Below are positions 18,548-27,846 of a stretch of DNA of 43,749 nucleotides, piece after piece. Numbering within the stretch: the first letter of the stretch is position 1; each line of letters begins with the position of its first letter. A program made the translations under genes and the position numbers. The stretch comes from Fulvivirga sp. (GTDB taxonomy: Bacteria; Bacteroidota; Bacteroidia; Cytophagales; Cyclobacteriaceae): NCBI GenBank assembly GCA_028280565.1, contig JANQLQ010000152.1:1-43749 (forward strand), read 5' to 3'. The notes beneath the pieces were generated by a model, which saw only the letters and a program-made list of their open reading frames with translations, searched no databases and was not told the DNA's origin.

Positions 18548-18948
18548 TAATTGATGTAAAAATTGAGCTCTACTACTTTTCCATCCTGCTTAAAGGCTAC
18601 CTCGTCGCAAAGGTGCTTCATTAAGAATATGCCCCGTCCACCGGGCTTTTTTAAGTTTTCCGGGGCCGTGGGATCTGGCAGGTTTTGATAGTCAAAGCCG
18701 CTGCCCTCGTCAGAAATAGTAAATTTGATCTGGCTGTCTTCTAATGTGAGGGCAAGTGCTACATTTTTTGATTTATCGTTCCGATTTCCATGATGGATAG
18801 CGTTATTCACGGCCTCCGTCACCGCTATCATAATATTACCATAAATGTCATCATTAAGCTTGAACTTTTCTTTGGCGTTGTCAATAAAGCTTTCGATCAT
18901 CCTGATATTCTCAGCAAGTGACGGTATTTGTATCTTTATACTATTCAT
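18547..18948 (-). CDS. RsbW/SpoIIAB-like anti-sigma-type ATP-binding protein
   Basis: A 133-residue single-domain GHKL ATPase (HATPase_c_2). The N-box is EAVNNAIHHGN, the G1 box DEGSGFD and the G2 region GGRGIFLMK, all in family order. Relatives are serine kinases that phosphorylate anti-anti-sigma factors or bind sigma factors. No sigma factor or STAS partner is encoded nearby, so its target is unknown. It lies 5 bp after DUF4175 and overlaps ybeY by one base, so the three genes form one transcript. Confidence 0.85.
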   Translation of the reverse strand: MNSIKIQIPSLAENIRMIESFIDNAKEKFKLNDDIYGNIMIAVTEAVNNAIHHGNRNDKSKNVALALTLEDSQIKFTISDEGSGFDYQNLPDPTAPENLKKPGGRGIFLMKHLCDEVAFKQDGKVVELNFYIN

Positions 18949-18953
18949 TCTGA

Positions 18954-21900
18954 TTAATTAGTGGCGTCGTTTCCTATTCTTTTGAAATATTCGTTTACTT
19001 CTTTTCGATAGTAGGGATAGAGTTTAGGAGGTATGGTCTTTAGTAATTCTATTTCTTGTTCTTTCAGTTTGAAATATTCTTCAAAGGCTTTAGGGACTTG
19101 TTTTTCATAGTCTTTAGCCGTCTCCCCTTTCCGCTCTTCGTCTTTCTCTCTTTCTCTCAAGGCATCCTCCGCCTCTAAAAGCCGTGTCAGTATTTCTTTT
19201 TGCCGCATGATGGTTTCTTGGGTGATCTGCTTATTGACGAGATCCACCTCGGTTTCCTCCATTTTCTCTACTAAACCTTCCCCGGGTTTTTGTCCATTAT
19301 CACCTTCCCCGTATTTCTCTTGCATTTCTTGCAGGGCCTGTCGTATCCTTTCTTGTTCAGCCGCTAATTTAGCCAACTCTTCTGATAACTGCCTGCCCGA
19401 TTTACCACTGTCTTTTAAGTCTTGTATCTGCTGGTTGAGTTGTTGCTGGAGTTCTGCCATAGACGGCGTTTTGGGTTTTCCTTTCCCCTTTTGCGGTTTA
19501 CCCATGGCATCGGCAAGGCTTTCCTGCATTTGCTTTAAAACATCATCTAGTAGTAAGGCTAAATTATTCATAGCCGTCATGGTAAATTGCTGCTCGGAAA
19601 CGGCCAGTGGTTTTTTACGTTCTTTGATAGCTTCTACACTTTTATCCATGTGATCATTCATCTCACCTACTTCGCGTGTAACGAATGAAGCCAAAACAAA
19701 TACGCGGTTGGCCAATGACAGCAGGCTATCTTCTACGATCTGGGCGTCGTCCTTGAGCTTCAGCTGTTTTTGAGACAGTTCTACAAAACGCGGGTCGCTT
19801 TGTTTTACTTGGCCAAATTCGTTCATCAACTCTTCCTGGTCAAACGACAGCTTTAGCAGGTTATTCACAATGTCCCTTAAATCATCCAGGTTTTCCTGTG
19901 TCATAGAGATTTCCGAATTGCTTTGCATTTGCTGCATTTGCTGGGCCATTTTCTGCATCTGTTCCTTGGCCTTTTGCTGGGATTGGGACGATTTCTTCTT
20001 TTTATTTTGTTCCAGTGATTCTTTGCTTTGCTGCTGTTGGTCTTCTACCTCTTGTTGTTCTTCATCCATGTTGGGCAAAGATTCGGGTTGTTGTAGTTCT
20101 TGGTTCATTTCTTCAAGTTCCTCCATCTTTTCCTGGAATTCGTTGAATTCTTCCTGTAATTCTTCCTGCTCCTCTGCTAGCTCCTGTGCATCGGTATCCT
20201 TTTGTTCTGTCTTTTCTTGTAATTCCTCCTGTTGCTCGATCTGCTCGTTGAGGTCATTGATAGATTCGTTCAGCTCATACTCAAACTGCATTCGTTTAAA
20301 AAGCTCTAAGGTACGTTCAAGCTCTTTTTCTAAGTTGTTTTCTTTTTTGTCCAGCCGATCGAGTATGTCTTGGATGTCCTCGATATTCTGCTGCTCGTCC
20401 AATAGCTTTTGTAGTTCTTCGTAGAGCTTTTTTGTTTCATCATCTAAAAGATCATTCATTAGCTCTTGAAGCTTTTGTACCTTTTCTTTGATCCTTTCAT
20501 TTTGCGGGGTGAAACGCTCTCTTTTCTGATCTGTATTTTTATTTTGTTCCTTAAGCTCTTCGATCGCCTTGTTCAACTCCTCTCTTCTTTGTAAAATATC
20601 TTTTATTAGGTTCTCATCCTGCCAGTTCATTTCTTTCTTGCCTTTTAAGCGATTTTCCGCTTCTTCGATCTCTTCTTTTAATTCCTTGGCCTCTTGTAAG
20701 GTTTTATCTATATCTTTTTGCGTGCGTTGGGTCTCGCTGGTTACCTGCTCACGAAGCTCTTTTTTTGAGGGAACTTTGAAGGAATAAATGCCAGTTTTAG
20801 TTGATTTTCTTCCATTTACCGCGTCATTGTCCCATACCTGCATATAGTATCTTATTTGATTCCCATCTTTGACATATAGAGAATCAAACTGCCACTGGTA
20901 ATAATACCGCTGGGCATTTTGCGAACGGTTTATGGGTATGTCAAGGGATTCGAAACTCTTTGCTGAAGATTCAAACTGGTAAAAAAGCTTGAGCTGTGTA
21001 AGCCCGTAATCATCTGAAATGTCACCACCTAAAGCTACGAAACTGAACAGTGTAGTATCCTGGAAAGAGTTAACGGAAATTTCAGGGTATTTATCAGGAA
21101 CAACTTCTATGTTGTAAACAATCGGTTGTTTGTTTTCACCGAATTCGTTTTGAAGCTGGATGGTGTATTGATCTGAATTTTTTATCGTTTTCTCTAATAC
21201 GAAAACATCGTCCTCTAGGCGCCGAGGTATAACGCTTGTATCCTCTGTAGCGAAGCGTAGACTTACTTCGTCGGTAGTGGTGGCGCTGAGCTCCCAGCGA
21301 ACGTTTGTTCCTTCCGGGATCTGTAAGTTGCCAACGTTACTCAACCTTTCGTTTTTCCGTTCTAAATACTTAGGATAATCTAAATATACATTGAATGTTT
21401 TAAGAGCCGGGCGGCTTACTACATTAACACGATAGGAAACTGACTCAAAGCCGGCCGCTTCAAAGCGTAGGGTCTTTGGATCTTGTATCTTCCTGAAAAC
21501 GTATTCATACAACCCGTCGCCAGCGGCAGCCATTTTAAACTTCCGATCCTTGCTTACCAGGTAGGCATTCAAAGGCAGGGCCTCCCCCACTAATTGTAAG
21601 CGGACAGTAAAATCTTCATTTTTGAAGGCCTGCAGCTCATCGTTGAGCAGCTGAAAATTAAAGGGTGCTACGGGTTTAAAATCTTCGTTGAATTTAATGA
21701 TCCGTGTGGTGCTGGAGGTAATAAAGCCCGGGCTCACGATAAACAAAACGAGCAGCACTAAGAAAGGCGCAGCCAGGTACTGCATATAGCGCCTGTTATT
21801 TTTTAATGGTACCGCTTCTTCAAACACAACGCCTTCCAATGCCTTGCTTTTTTGGGCAATGCCCGCTTCAACGAGGGAAGGATCGTGGTACTTAATTTGC

Positions 21901-22247
21901 TTTAACTGTATGATATTCAGTAACTTATCTCCTACTTGTGGGAAAAAGCTCCCAACATTTTTAGCTGCTATTTCGTCCTTCATGCTATCATCACTTTTAA
22001 GCAGCTTGTAAAGCGGGGTGATTACATAACGCGTTAAGAAATACAGCGTGGTGAGGATCAATACCAGCAGCAGTACCCCACGGACCAACGTATCGAATCT
22101 CATAGAGTACTCCAAGGTGTTGATGACCAAGAACATACTCAGGATGAAGGTCAGTGAGATCAACGACCCGCGGATCGCTAAATTCACGAAATACTTCCTT
22201 TTGTACTTTTTAAGCCTGCTGTAGATTATTTTTTCTTGATCACTCAT
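18954..22247 (-). CDS. DUF4175 family giant membrane-anchored coiled-coil protein
   Basis: A 1097-residue protein. Three hydrophobic segments (about 20-45, 53-75 and 155-176) anchor it in the inner membrane; the first region ahead of TM3 is short and probably cytoplasmic. After TM3 come beta-rich, Ig-like extracytoplasmic segments (about 190-490), then a very long Glu/Gln/Lys-rich coiled coil (about 500-900) with low-complexity runs such as QQMQQMQ. The tail (about 900-1097) is also helical and charged. It matches the Bacteroidota DUF4175 family, whose role is unknown; a structural or force-bearing envelope function is an inference from the coil. First gene of the group with the RsbW-like protein and ybeY. 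Confidence 0.88.
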   Translation of the reverse strand: MSDQEKIIYSRLKKYKRKYFVNLAIRGSLISLTFILSMFLVINTLEYSMRFDTLVRGVLLLVLILTTLYFLTRYVITPLYKLLKSDDSMKDEIAAKNVGSFFPQVGDKLLNIIQLKQIKYHDPSLVEAGIAQKSKALEGVVFEEAVPLKNNRRYMQYLAAPFLVLLVLFIVSPGFITSSTTRIIKFNEDFKPVAPFNFQLLNDELQAFKNEDFTVRLQLVGEALPLNAYLVSKDRKFKMAAAGDGLYEYVFRKIQDPKTLRFEAAGFESVSYRVNVVSRPALKTFNVYLDYPKYLERKNERLSNVGNLQIPEGTNVRWELSATTTDEVSLRFATEDTSVIPRRLEDDVFVLEKTIKNSDQYTIQLQNEFGENKQPIVYNIEVVPDKYPEISVNSFQDTTLFSFVALGGDISDDYGLTQLKLFYQFESSAKSFESLDIPINRSQNAQRYYYQWQFDSLYVKDGNQIRYYMQVWDNDAVNGRKSTKTGIYSFKVPSKKELREQVTSETQRTQKDIDKTLQEAKELKEEIEEAENRLKGKKEMNWQDENLIKDILQRREELNKAIEELKEQNKNTDQKRERFTPQNERIKEKVQKLQELMNDLLDDETKKLYEELQKLLDEQQNIEDIQDILDRLDKKENNLEKELERTLELFKRMQFEYELNESINDLNEQIEQQEELQEKTEQKDTDAQELAEEQEELQEEFNEFQEKMEELEEMNQELQQPESLPNMDEEQQEVEDQQQQSKESLEQNKKKKSSQSQQKAKEQMQKMAQQMQQMQSNSEISMTQENLDDLRDIVNNLLKLSFDQEELMNEFGQVKQSDPRFVELSQKQLKLKDDAQIVEDSLLSLANRVFVLASFVTREVGEMNDHMDKSVEAIKERKKPLAVSEQQFTMTAMNNLALLLDDVLKQMQESLADAMGKPQKGKGKPKTPSMAELQQQLNQQIQDLKDSGKSGRQLSEELAKLAAEQERIRQALQEMQEKYGEGDNGQKPGEGLVEKMEETEVDLVNKQITQETIMRQKEILTRLLEAEDALREREKDEERKGETAKDYEKQVPKAFEEYFKLKEQEIELLKTIPPKLYPYYRKEVNEYFKRIGNDATN

Positions 22248-22449
22248 ATCACCTTTATTGCTTGTCCAAAGTATTAAGTATACGCATACGGCTCGATCAT
22301 AGTTTGGTGTACATGTTATTTTGAAGTGAGCACATCTTTACGGTAAAAATAACAGTGGAAGGCCAAGAAGACTAAACATTAAAAGACTTGGTAAACACTG
22401 TAACGTAACAATCCAGTAATTTCTTGTGACATCGTGTACTACACTGCAG

Positions 22450-22830
22450 TTAGCGTTCTTCTTGTTCATTTTTTAAGTGCATATCGAGCTCTTTCTCAAA
22501 GTATTCAATAATGTGCATTTTTAGTAGCTTTTCTTGCTCTAAAAGATCAAAGTGGGGTAATTTCTTTACCAGTTTCCAGTGAGGCCAGCCCTCTTCGTCT
22601 AATCCCTCTAGCTCATAAAACCCGGATAAGCTTAAGACTTTGCAAATTGCAATGTGCATAAGGTCCTGCTTTTCCTCTTTTGAAAATGTTTTTTTGCCCT
22701 TTCCAAGCTCTTGCACACCGATCAAGAAGAGAACCGCATTAAGATCTTTGGGTTTTTTGCCAATGGCGGCTTCCAATTCATTTAGTAGCAACTGCCACGA
22801 CCTTTCTAAAGCTAAGTCTTTTTTGATCAT
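22450..22830 (-). CDS. Conserved-looking small protein of unknown function
   Basis: A 126-residue soluble, charged, mostly helical protein that I cannot assign to a named family. It starts MIKKDLALERSW and includes a stretch around FLIGVQELGKGKK. The ATG at 22830 is preferred because it forms an ATGA overlap with the stop of the upstream AhpD-like gene, which implies translational coupling; an extension to 22857 would need a non-ATG codon inside that gene. No signal peptide or membrane segment is seen. Confidence 0.65.
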   Translation of the reverse strand: MIKKDLALERSWQLLLNELEAAIGKKPKDLNAVLFLIGVQELGKGKKTFSKEEKQDLMHIAICKVLSLSGFYELEGLDEEGWPHWKLVKKLPHFDLLEQEKLLKMHIIEYFEKELDMHLKNEQEER

Positions 22831-23174
22831 TCTTCTTGCTTCTCCAGTTCTTCCCAATATTCTACAGCTCTTCTTAAATGGGGGATAACGATGGTTCCCC
22901 CCACTAAATTGGCAATAGCAAAAGCTTCGTAGATCTCTTCTTTACTAAACCCCAACGCATAGCACTTGCCTAGGTGATATTTAACACAATCGTCGCACCT
23001 CAGCACCATGGAGCAAGCTAAACCCAAGAGCTCTTTGGTTTTCGTCTCCAATGCTCCTTCGGCATAGGCGTTGGTATCCAGGTTGAATAGTCTTTTGATC
23101 ACCTTATTATCAGCCTCCATGATCTTTTCATTCATCATGGTACGGTAATGATTAAATTCTTCGACTTTATTCAT
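22827..23174 (-). CDS. Carboxymuconolactone decarboxylase / AhpD-like protein
   Basis: A 115-residue all-helical protein of the carboxymuconolactone decarboxylase (CMD) fold. The redox motif RCDDCVKYH gives a CxxC pair (Cys60, Cys63) with His67 nearby, the AhpD-type peroxidase arrangement, so a thiol-based peroxidase or oxidoreductase role is more likely than decarboxylation. It overlaps the next small gene by ATGA and is divergent from comF, 41 bp away, so their promoters must lie in that short gap. Confidence 0.82.
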   Translation of the reverse strand: MNKVEEFNHYRTMMNEKIMEADNKVIKRLFNLDTNAYAEGALETKTKELLGLACSMVLRCDDCVKYHLGKCYALGFSKEEIYEAFAIANLVGGTIVIPHLRRAVEYWEELEKQEE

Positions 23175-23215
23175 TAACTTTTAACTTTATCAAGTAAAGA
23201 TATCCATTCCTATCT

Positions 23216-23896
23216 ATGCTGTCAGACTTTTTAGCCCTCTTCTTTCCCAGGTTCTGCGCGGCGTGTGAGGGTGCGCTGGCCAAGGGAGAAAAAGTGATCT
23301 GCCTGCAGTGTGACTATAAGATGGCCAAAGCGGGTGGTCTTACCGATAATAATAATTTTGTAGCAAAAAAGTTTTTCGGTAGGGTACACCTGCAATATGC
23401 TTGGGCGTATTACTTGTTCAATAAACGAGGGCGTATCCAGCGGCTTGTTCACCGGATGAAATATGATCAAATGCCCGAGATCGGTGAATTTGTGGGACAC
23501 AAACTCGGCGCTGCCCTATTACGGCAGGGACTACAACACGAATTTGACGTGGTAATACCCATCCCTTTGCACAAAAGTAAGCTAAAGAAACGAGGCTATA
23601 ATCAAAGTGAATATTTCGGATCAGGAATATCAAAGGCACTGGAAGTACCCCTCGACGCAGGGGCCGTGGTTCGTACGGTGAACACGGCAAGCCAGACGAA
23701 GAAGTCCCGGCTGGCTCGTTGGAAAAATGTGGATAGTATATTTGATGTGAAAGATATGGCTCATGTTAGGGACAAACATATTTTACTGGTAGATGATGTG
23801 ATCACCACGGGATCTACCATAGAAGCCTGTGCCTTATCACTCCAGCACGCCGGAGCGGCTTCTGTTTCCGTGGCGGCTATGGCAGCGGCAAAGTAA
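23216..23896 (+). CDS. comF: ComF family phosphoribosyltransferase-like protein
   Basis: A 226-residue ComF homologue. The N-terminus carries cysteines in a zinc-ribbon-like arrangement (FCAACEG and CLQC, about residues 14-36). The C-terminal phosphoribosyltransferase domain includes VVIPIPLHKSKLKKRGYNQS and the PRPP loop ILLVDDVITTGSTIEAC. Family members take part in DNA uptake during natural transformation (ComFC), although many genomes keep the gene without known competence; no other competence gene is present here. Divergent from the AhpD-like gene. Confidence 0.9.
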   Translation: MLSDFLALFFPRFCAACEGALAKGEKVICLQCDYKMAKAGGLTDNNNFVAKKFFGRVHLQYAWAYYLFNKRGRIQRLVHRMKYDQMPEIGEFVGHKLGAALLRQGLQHEFDVVIPIPLHKSKLKKRGYNQSEYFGSGISKALEVPLDAGAVVRTVNTASQTKKSRLARWKNVDSIFDVKDMAHVRDKHILLVDDVITTGSTIEACALSLQHAGAASVSVAAMAAAK

Positions 23897-24306
23897 GGGA
23901 TTTACAGTTTACCAACTTCTAAAGGCGATATCTTAGTACGTCGTCTTTAGAAATTAGGGCATCCTTGAAAATTAGATTTGCTAATAAACGTCTATGTTTA
24001 GCAAATTGAGCGACATTTTTAAGATGTTCCGGGTAGTGCAAACCTAGCAATGAGTAGTTTAAGCGGCATTTCGAGGTTTTAAGTCCGTGTTCATTTTCTT
24101 TTGCACGCCCATGCCATAGGCATCCCTCCGGGAAAGAAAACGGACCCAAAGAAAAAGGCGCCGGCAACCAAGCCCATTTTCCCTGCAAAACGCACTATCC
24201 AGCCCCTATAGGCCGCTTACCCCACGAGCCTCAAATGGACCGCGCTGTTCATGGATGTCTCCCCTCTATACGCCACTTGAATTTTCGAGGATGTCTTATC
24301 CAAAAC
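23897..24306. other. Intergenic region with palindromic debris
   Basis: This gap of about 410 bp before the gldJ terminator holds no credible gene. An open frame on the - strand (23919-24188) has a composition that looks like translated repeat, and it begins without ATG support. Around 24086-24155 GTCCGT...TTTTCTTT and AAAGAAAACGGAC form the arms of an imperfect hairpin. I read this as repeat remnants. Confidence 0.4.
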
Positions 24307-24336
24307 AAAAAACCCTGCCACTTGAGAGTGGCAGGG
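24303..24336 (-). terminator. Intrinsic terminator of gldJ
   Basis: A perfect 10-bp stem (CCCTGCCACT 24313-24322 with AGTGGCAGGG 24327-24336) around a TGAG loop. On the - strand it is followed by six U (24307-24312), and it lies 26 bp after the gldJ stop: a textbook Rho-independent terminator. Confidence 0.9.
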
Positions 24337-24362
24337 CTTAAAATTTTTTGAATAAACTACAG

Positions 24363-25613
24363 CTAGTAATTTGACCCTGCGCGGATCATTGCGCAACGGA
24401 AGCCTATGGTAGAGGTAGAAGAATCCTGGTCAAGATATCTTCGTGTTCCCGGCGACAGCCAATAAGCGATGTCCTTCCAAGAACCTCCTTTATATACCCT
24501 AGCCTGGTCGGTGATCATGGAAGTAAAGCCTTCCGGGTTATTCTCGAAATCACTGTTGTAATATTCTTCACCCGTATTGGGGTTTTTTACCTCATCCAGG
24601 TAACCGTCCCTTCTTATCGGGTTCAGGTCATCAAAATCTTGGAACGACATCGGACGATATACATCAAGTACCCACTCGTTCACGTTGCCGGCCATGTTGT
24701 ATAAACCGAAATCATTAGGAGGGAACTCGTAAATGTAAGAGGTGATCAATGCCCCGTCGTTCAGCTTACCTGCGATACCGGCATAGTCACCACGGCCTCT
24801 TTTGAAGTTAGCGAGGAAATATCCCATTTCTTTGCCGTAAGGATTTCTTAAGGCATGACCGTCCCAAGGGTAAAGTCTTTGGTGCGTTTGGTTTTCATCT
24901 AACCATTGTGTTCCGATAAGGGCAGTAGCCGCATATTCCCATTCTGCTTCCGAAGGCAGGCGGTAGTTAGGCAATACCACACCTGATTCCAATGGAATAC
25001 GACCTCCAGTAGTTTCAGGCAGTTCCTCACCGGAATCTTCCAACAGTTTCATATTTACTGCTTGTGTTCTCCAATCTGCGTAATTGTTAGCCTGTACCCA
25101 GCTCACACCTACTACAGGGAAATACCGGAAACCGGGATACCGCAGGTAGTGATCCGTGTAGGGGTCGTTATACGCTAAACGAGCTTCCCAGACCGTAGTA
25201 TCCGGAAGAGCAGAGATGTATACTTCCCTGGAAGAATCGGAAACATTAAGATAATGCAAGTACTCCAGCCAGTGGATATTGGCAATCTCTGTTTCATCCA
25301 TGTAGAAGGAAGCCACAGAAACGGTTCGCTCCAGGTTGTCCCTCCTATTCAAAATATCTTCTTCAAAAGACCCCACCACAGCGCGTCCGCCTTCTATAAA
25401 GACCAAGTTAGGTCCTTCCGGCTGACCACTGTACGGGTTTACCATAAACCCGTTGTTGTCTTCGTCATTGTAAGCCAAACCTGTGGCCGTACTTACTGCA
25501 CCCGGGTGCACGCTGGTAGGCTTGCCGCCTCCTCCGCCTAAACAAGATGCAAGTAACATGGAACCACCGACAACGAAAAAAGCACTTTTAATTAAGCTCG
25601 CAGTTCTGTTCAT
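24363..25613 (-). CDS. gldJ: GldJ-like gliding motility / T9SS lipoprotein
   Basis: A 416-residue lipoprotein with signal peptide and lipobox LLASC (Cys24), then a formylglycine-generating-enzyme (SUMF1-like) fold. GGRAVVG, SFYMDETEI, FPVVGVSWVQAN, YRLPSEAEWEYAA, MAGNVNEWV and FRCAM are in the order expected for the GldJ/GldK group; the two-part insertion (YLHYLNVSDSS, DTTVWEARLAYNDPY) favours GldJ. In Flavobacterium GldJ is needed for gliding and for stability of GldK in the type IX secretion system. It is a lone gene, flanked by its own terminator and a 427-bp upstream region. Between GldJ and GldK the call is probable rather than certain. Confidence 0.8.
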   Translation of the reverse strand: MNRTASLIKSAFFVVGGSMLLASCLGGGGGKPTSVHPGAVSTATGLAYNDEDNNGFMVNPYSGQPEGPNLVFIEGGRAVVGSFEEDILNRRDNLERTVSVASFYMDETEIANIHWLEYLHYLNVSDSSREVYISALPDTTVWEARLAYNDPYTDHYLRYPGFRYFPVVGVSWVQANNYADWRTQAVNMKLLEDSGEELPETTGGRIPLESGVVLPNYRLPSEAEWEYAATALIGTQWLDENQTHQRLYPWDGHALRNPYGKEMGYFLANFKRGRGDYAGIAGKLNDGALITSYIYEFPPNDFGLYNMAGNVNEWVLDVYRPMSFQDFDDLNPIRRDGYLDEVKNPNTGEEYYNSDFENNPEGFTSMITDQARVYKGGSWKDIAYWLSPGTRRYLDQDSSTSTIGFRCAMIRAGSNY

Positions 25614-25974
25614 ACCTGTAGTATTTACTCAAAAAAATAAGAACACCCTTAAAGTAGTGACGTTCAATAATAAGTTTCCAATCAACAAAGTGGCAAAATA
25701 ACACTTCTATTTGACAATTTTCACACAAAAAAATAAAAATTTATCAATGAGCGCTCTTTCACCAGCTTAGGGGTGTTTGTGAATAACTGTTTTTGAAAAG
25801 ATATATTATACACCAGTCCGTATTTTTATAAAAACTCACGGGTAAGATTCTACCTTTTAACCCGTATCATCTACCGCCAATTCAGCAGATAGACCCCAAA
25901 TTGATCCTATACCTTAATTTTATCTTAGTATTAACAGTCACAAAACCACATATAACACGAAAAACCAAAGACTA
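25614..25974. other. Divergent intergenic region, gldJ and lytS
   Basis: An AT-rich region between two divergent genes with no ORF. It must hold the gldJ promoter and probably that of the LytS-type kinase, but no confident -7/-33 pair was found. The adjoining tandem array begins at about 25975. Confidence 0.45.
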
Positions 25975-26038
25975 TAACACTAACCCACTTCAACACCCTA
26001 ACACTTTAACACATTAGGCACTTGAGCACCTTAACACT
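25975..26038 (+). repeat. 8-bp-period tandem array directly before lytS
   Basis: Six consecutive 8-base units from 25991 to 26038 read CAACACCC, TAACACTT, TAACACAT, TAGGCACT, TGAGCACC, TTAACACT, and less regular AACAC copies precede them (25954 and 25976). The array stops two bases before the start codon. It could be a slippage-prone microsatellite or an array of binding sites; the downstream operon encodes a LytTR regulator, a class known to bind short direct repeats. Autoregulation is inference. Confidence 0.6.
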
Positions 26039-26040
26039 CC

Positions 26041-27105
26041 ATGATCGATATCGATAGAATTAATAAGACCAAATTATATTGGATGTTCCAAGGCGGAGGA
26101 TGGACGTTGTTCTTTATCCTGTTCACCGCGGTAATTCTTTATTTTATAGGCTTTTATTGGGAGATTATTGGGACTTATGCCACGACTACGGTGGTCGGGT
26201 TCACCATGACCCACCTTTTCAGGGGGTACGTGATCAAGAAAAAAAACTGGGCCAAATACGGCATATTTAAGTTGGTGCTGATGGTCGGGTTCTCTTCTAT
26301 CCTGATGGGTTTGCTATGGTCGCTGATCGTTATACCGATTTCAAAGCTTTTGTTTCCATTGGAAATAGAGCAGCACCGGGAGTACAACTGGTTCATCGAA
26401 ATAATTCTCACCTCGGTAAACCTGTCCTTTACCCTTTTAGGCTGGCAACTGCTTTATTTTGTATTCCAGCTCTTTTTCAATTTTCGCCGTAGCGAGGTAG
26501 AGAAATGGAAGCTGGAGGCTGCCGTAAAAGACGCTGAATTGATCGCCTTGAAATCCCAGATCAACCCGCACTTTATTTTCAACAGCCTGAATAACATTCG
26601 CTCGCTGGTGGTAGAAAACCCCGAACGCGCCCGGGATATGATCACTCACCTGTCCGGGTTGCTGCGGTATTCCGTACAATTTAATAATAAGGAGAAGGTA
26701 AGTTTGGAATACGAGCTGGAAATTGTTCAAAACTACTTGAACCTGGAGTCGATCCAATTTGAAGATCGCTTGCAGTACAAGCTAGAAATAAAACCGGAGA
26801 CCTTGGAGATGAAGATCCCGCCTATGGCGATCCAGTTACTGGTAGAAAATGCGATCAAACACGGGATTGCGGACTTGCCCGGCGGTGGGAAGATCAAGAT
26901 AAGGTCTTACCTAGAGAATGACACCATGGCCGTAGAGGTGATCAACACAGGTCAGCTAAAAGCAAATACCGGTGGCACCGGCATAGGACTTAAAAATGCG
27001 TCGGATCGTTTGAAGCTCCTTTTTGGCAAACTTTCTGATCTGAAAATAGAGAACCTGGATCACCAGAATGTGCTGGCCAAATTTACCATACCCATAAATT
27101 ATTAG
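26041..27105 (+). CDS. LytS-type membrane sensor histidine kinase
   Basis: A 354-residue kinase of the His_kinase (PF06580) family. Residues 20-147 contain four hydrophobic segments. A short coiled region leads to the phosphoacceptor motif LKSQINPHFIFNSLNNI (His177); the ATP-binding part has LLVENAIKHGI (N-box) and GGTGIGLKNASDRL (G-box). It should phosphorylate the LytTR regulator encoded 7 bp downstream. The membrane part has no recognised ligand domain, so the signal is unknown. No Shine-Dalgarno sequence; the 8-bp repeat array ends just before the ATG. Confidence 0.92.
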   Translation: MIDIDRINKTKLYWMFQGGGWTLFFILFTAVILYFIGFYWEIIGTYATTTVVGFTMTHLFRGYVIKKKNWAKYGIFKLVLMVGFSSILMGLLWSLIVIPISKLLFPLEIEQHREYNWFIEIILTSVNLSFTLLGWQLLYFVFQLFFNFRRSEVEKWKLEAAVKDAELIALKSQINPHFIFNSLNNIRSLVVENPERARDMITHLSGLLRYSVQFNNKEKVSLEYELEIVQNYLNLESIQFEDRLQYKLEIKPETLEMKIPPMAIQLLVENAIKHGIADLPGGGKIKIRSYLENDTMAVEVINTGQLKANTGGTGIGLKNASDRLKLLFGKLSDLKIENLDHQNVLAKFTIPINY

Positions 27106-27112
27106 CCCTAGT

Positions 27113-27826
27113 ATGAAAGCATTAGTAGTAGACGACTCACGATTGGCACGGAACGAACTCAAACGCCTTTTAAAAGAATTTGATCATATAACGGTGATGG
27201 GCGAGGCGGCCAACGCCATGGAGGCCAAAGAGAAGATCGAAAATGAAAAACCTGACCTCGTGTTTTTGGACATACAAATGCCGGGTAAGAATGGTTTTGA
27301 GTTGCTGGAAGATTTGGAATATGTACCGGAGGTGATCTTTACCACGGCCTACGACGAATACGCCATAAAAGCATTTGAGTACAATGCCCTAGACTACCTG
27401 CAAAAACCCATTCAAAAAGACCGGCTGGCTGGGGCGCTAGGTAAGGTGACCGAAAAAAAAGAAAAGAAAGAGCTGGCCTTAGAAGACCGCATGACGGAAA
27501 ACGACCAGGTATTTGTAAAAGATGGCGAAAAGTGTTGGTTCGTACAGCTGGCAAATGTTAGGCTCTTCGAGGTAGACGGCAACTACACCAAGCTTTACTT
27601 CGACGACCAAAAACCGATGATCCCTCGTACCCTCAATTACCTCGAATCCCGCCTGGACCCAAAAACTTTTTTCAGGGCCAACCGGCAGCAAGTGATCAAC
27701 CTACGGTGGGTAGACCGGATCGAGCCCTGGTTCAGCGGTAGCATTAAGATCTTTATGAAGGGTGGCCATGAAGTGGATGTATCACGGCGGCAAACCCAAC
27801 GGTTTAAGGACTTGATGAGTTTTTAA
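27113..27826 (+). CDS. LytTR family response regulator
   Basis: A 237-residue response regulator. The receiver domain has VVDDSR (acidic pair Asp7, Asp8), phosphoacceptor Asp53 in LVFLDIQMPG, and YLQKPI with the conserved Lys near residue 102. The C-terminal LytTR DNA-binding domain covers about 135-235 (ARTLNYLES-like PRTLNYLESRLDP, FRANRQQVINLRWV). Partner of the preceding kinase (7-bp gap). LytTR proteins bind direct repeats upstream of their targets, often including their own operon. Confidence 0.93.
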   Translation: MKALVVDDSRLARNELKRLLKEFDHITVMGEAANAMEAKEKIENEKPDLVFLDIQMPGKNGFELLEDLEYVPEVIFTTAYDEYAIKAFEYNALDYLQKPIQKDRLAGALGKVTEKKEKKELALEDRMTENDQVFVKDGEKCWFVQLANVRLFEVDGNYTKLYFDDQKPMIPRTLNYLESRLDPKTFFRANRQQVINLRWVDRIEPWFSGSIKIFMKGGHEVDVSRRQTQRFKDLMSF

Positions 27827-27846
27827 GTTTAGCATCAACTTCCGCG

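Noticed and set aside
19870-20424. A 184-codon + strand open frame rich in Ser and Cys
   Set aside because: It is the antisense shadow of the Glu/Gln-rich coiled coil of the DUF4175 protein; its composition follows directly from that.
23919-24188. An 89-codon - strand open frame between comF and gldJ
   Set aside because: Composition (Trp, Pro, Gly, His in odd runs) and the overlapping hairpin suggest translated repeat debris rather than a gene.
25975-26038. Possible CRISPR array
   Set aside because: Units are 8 bp, contiguous and without spacers; no cas genes are present in the window.
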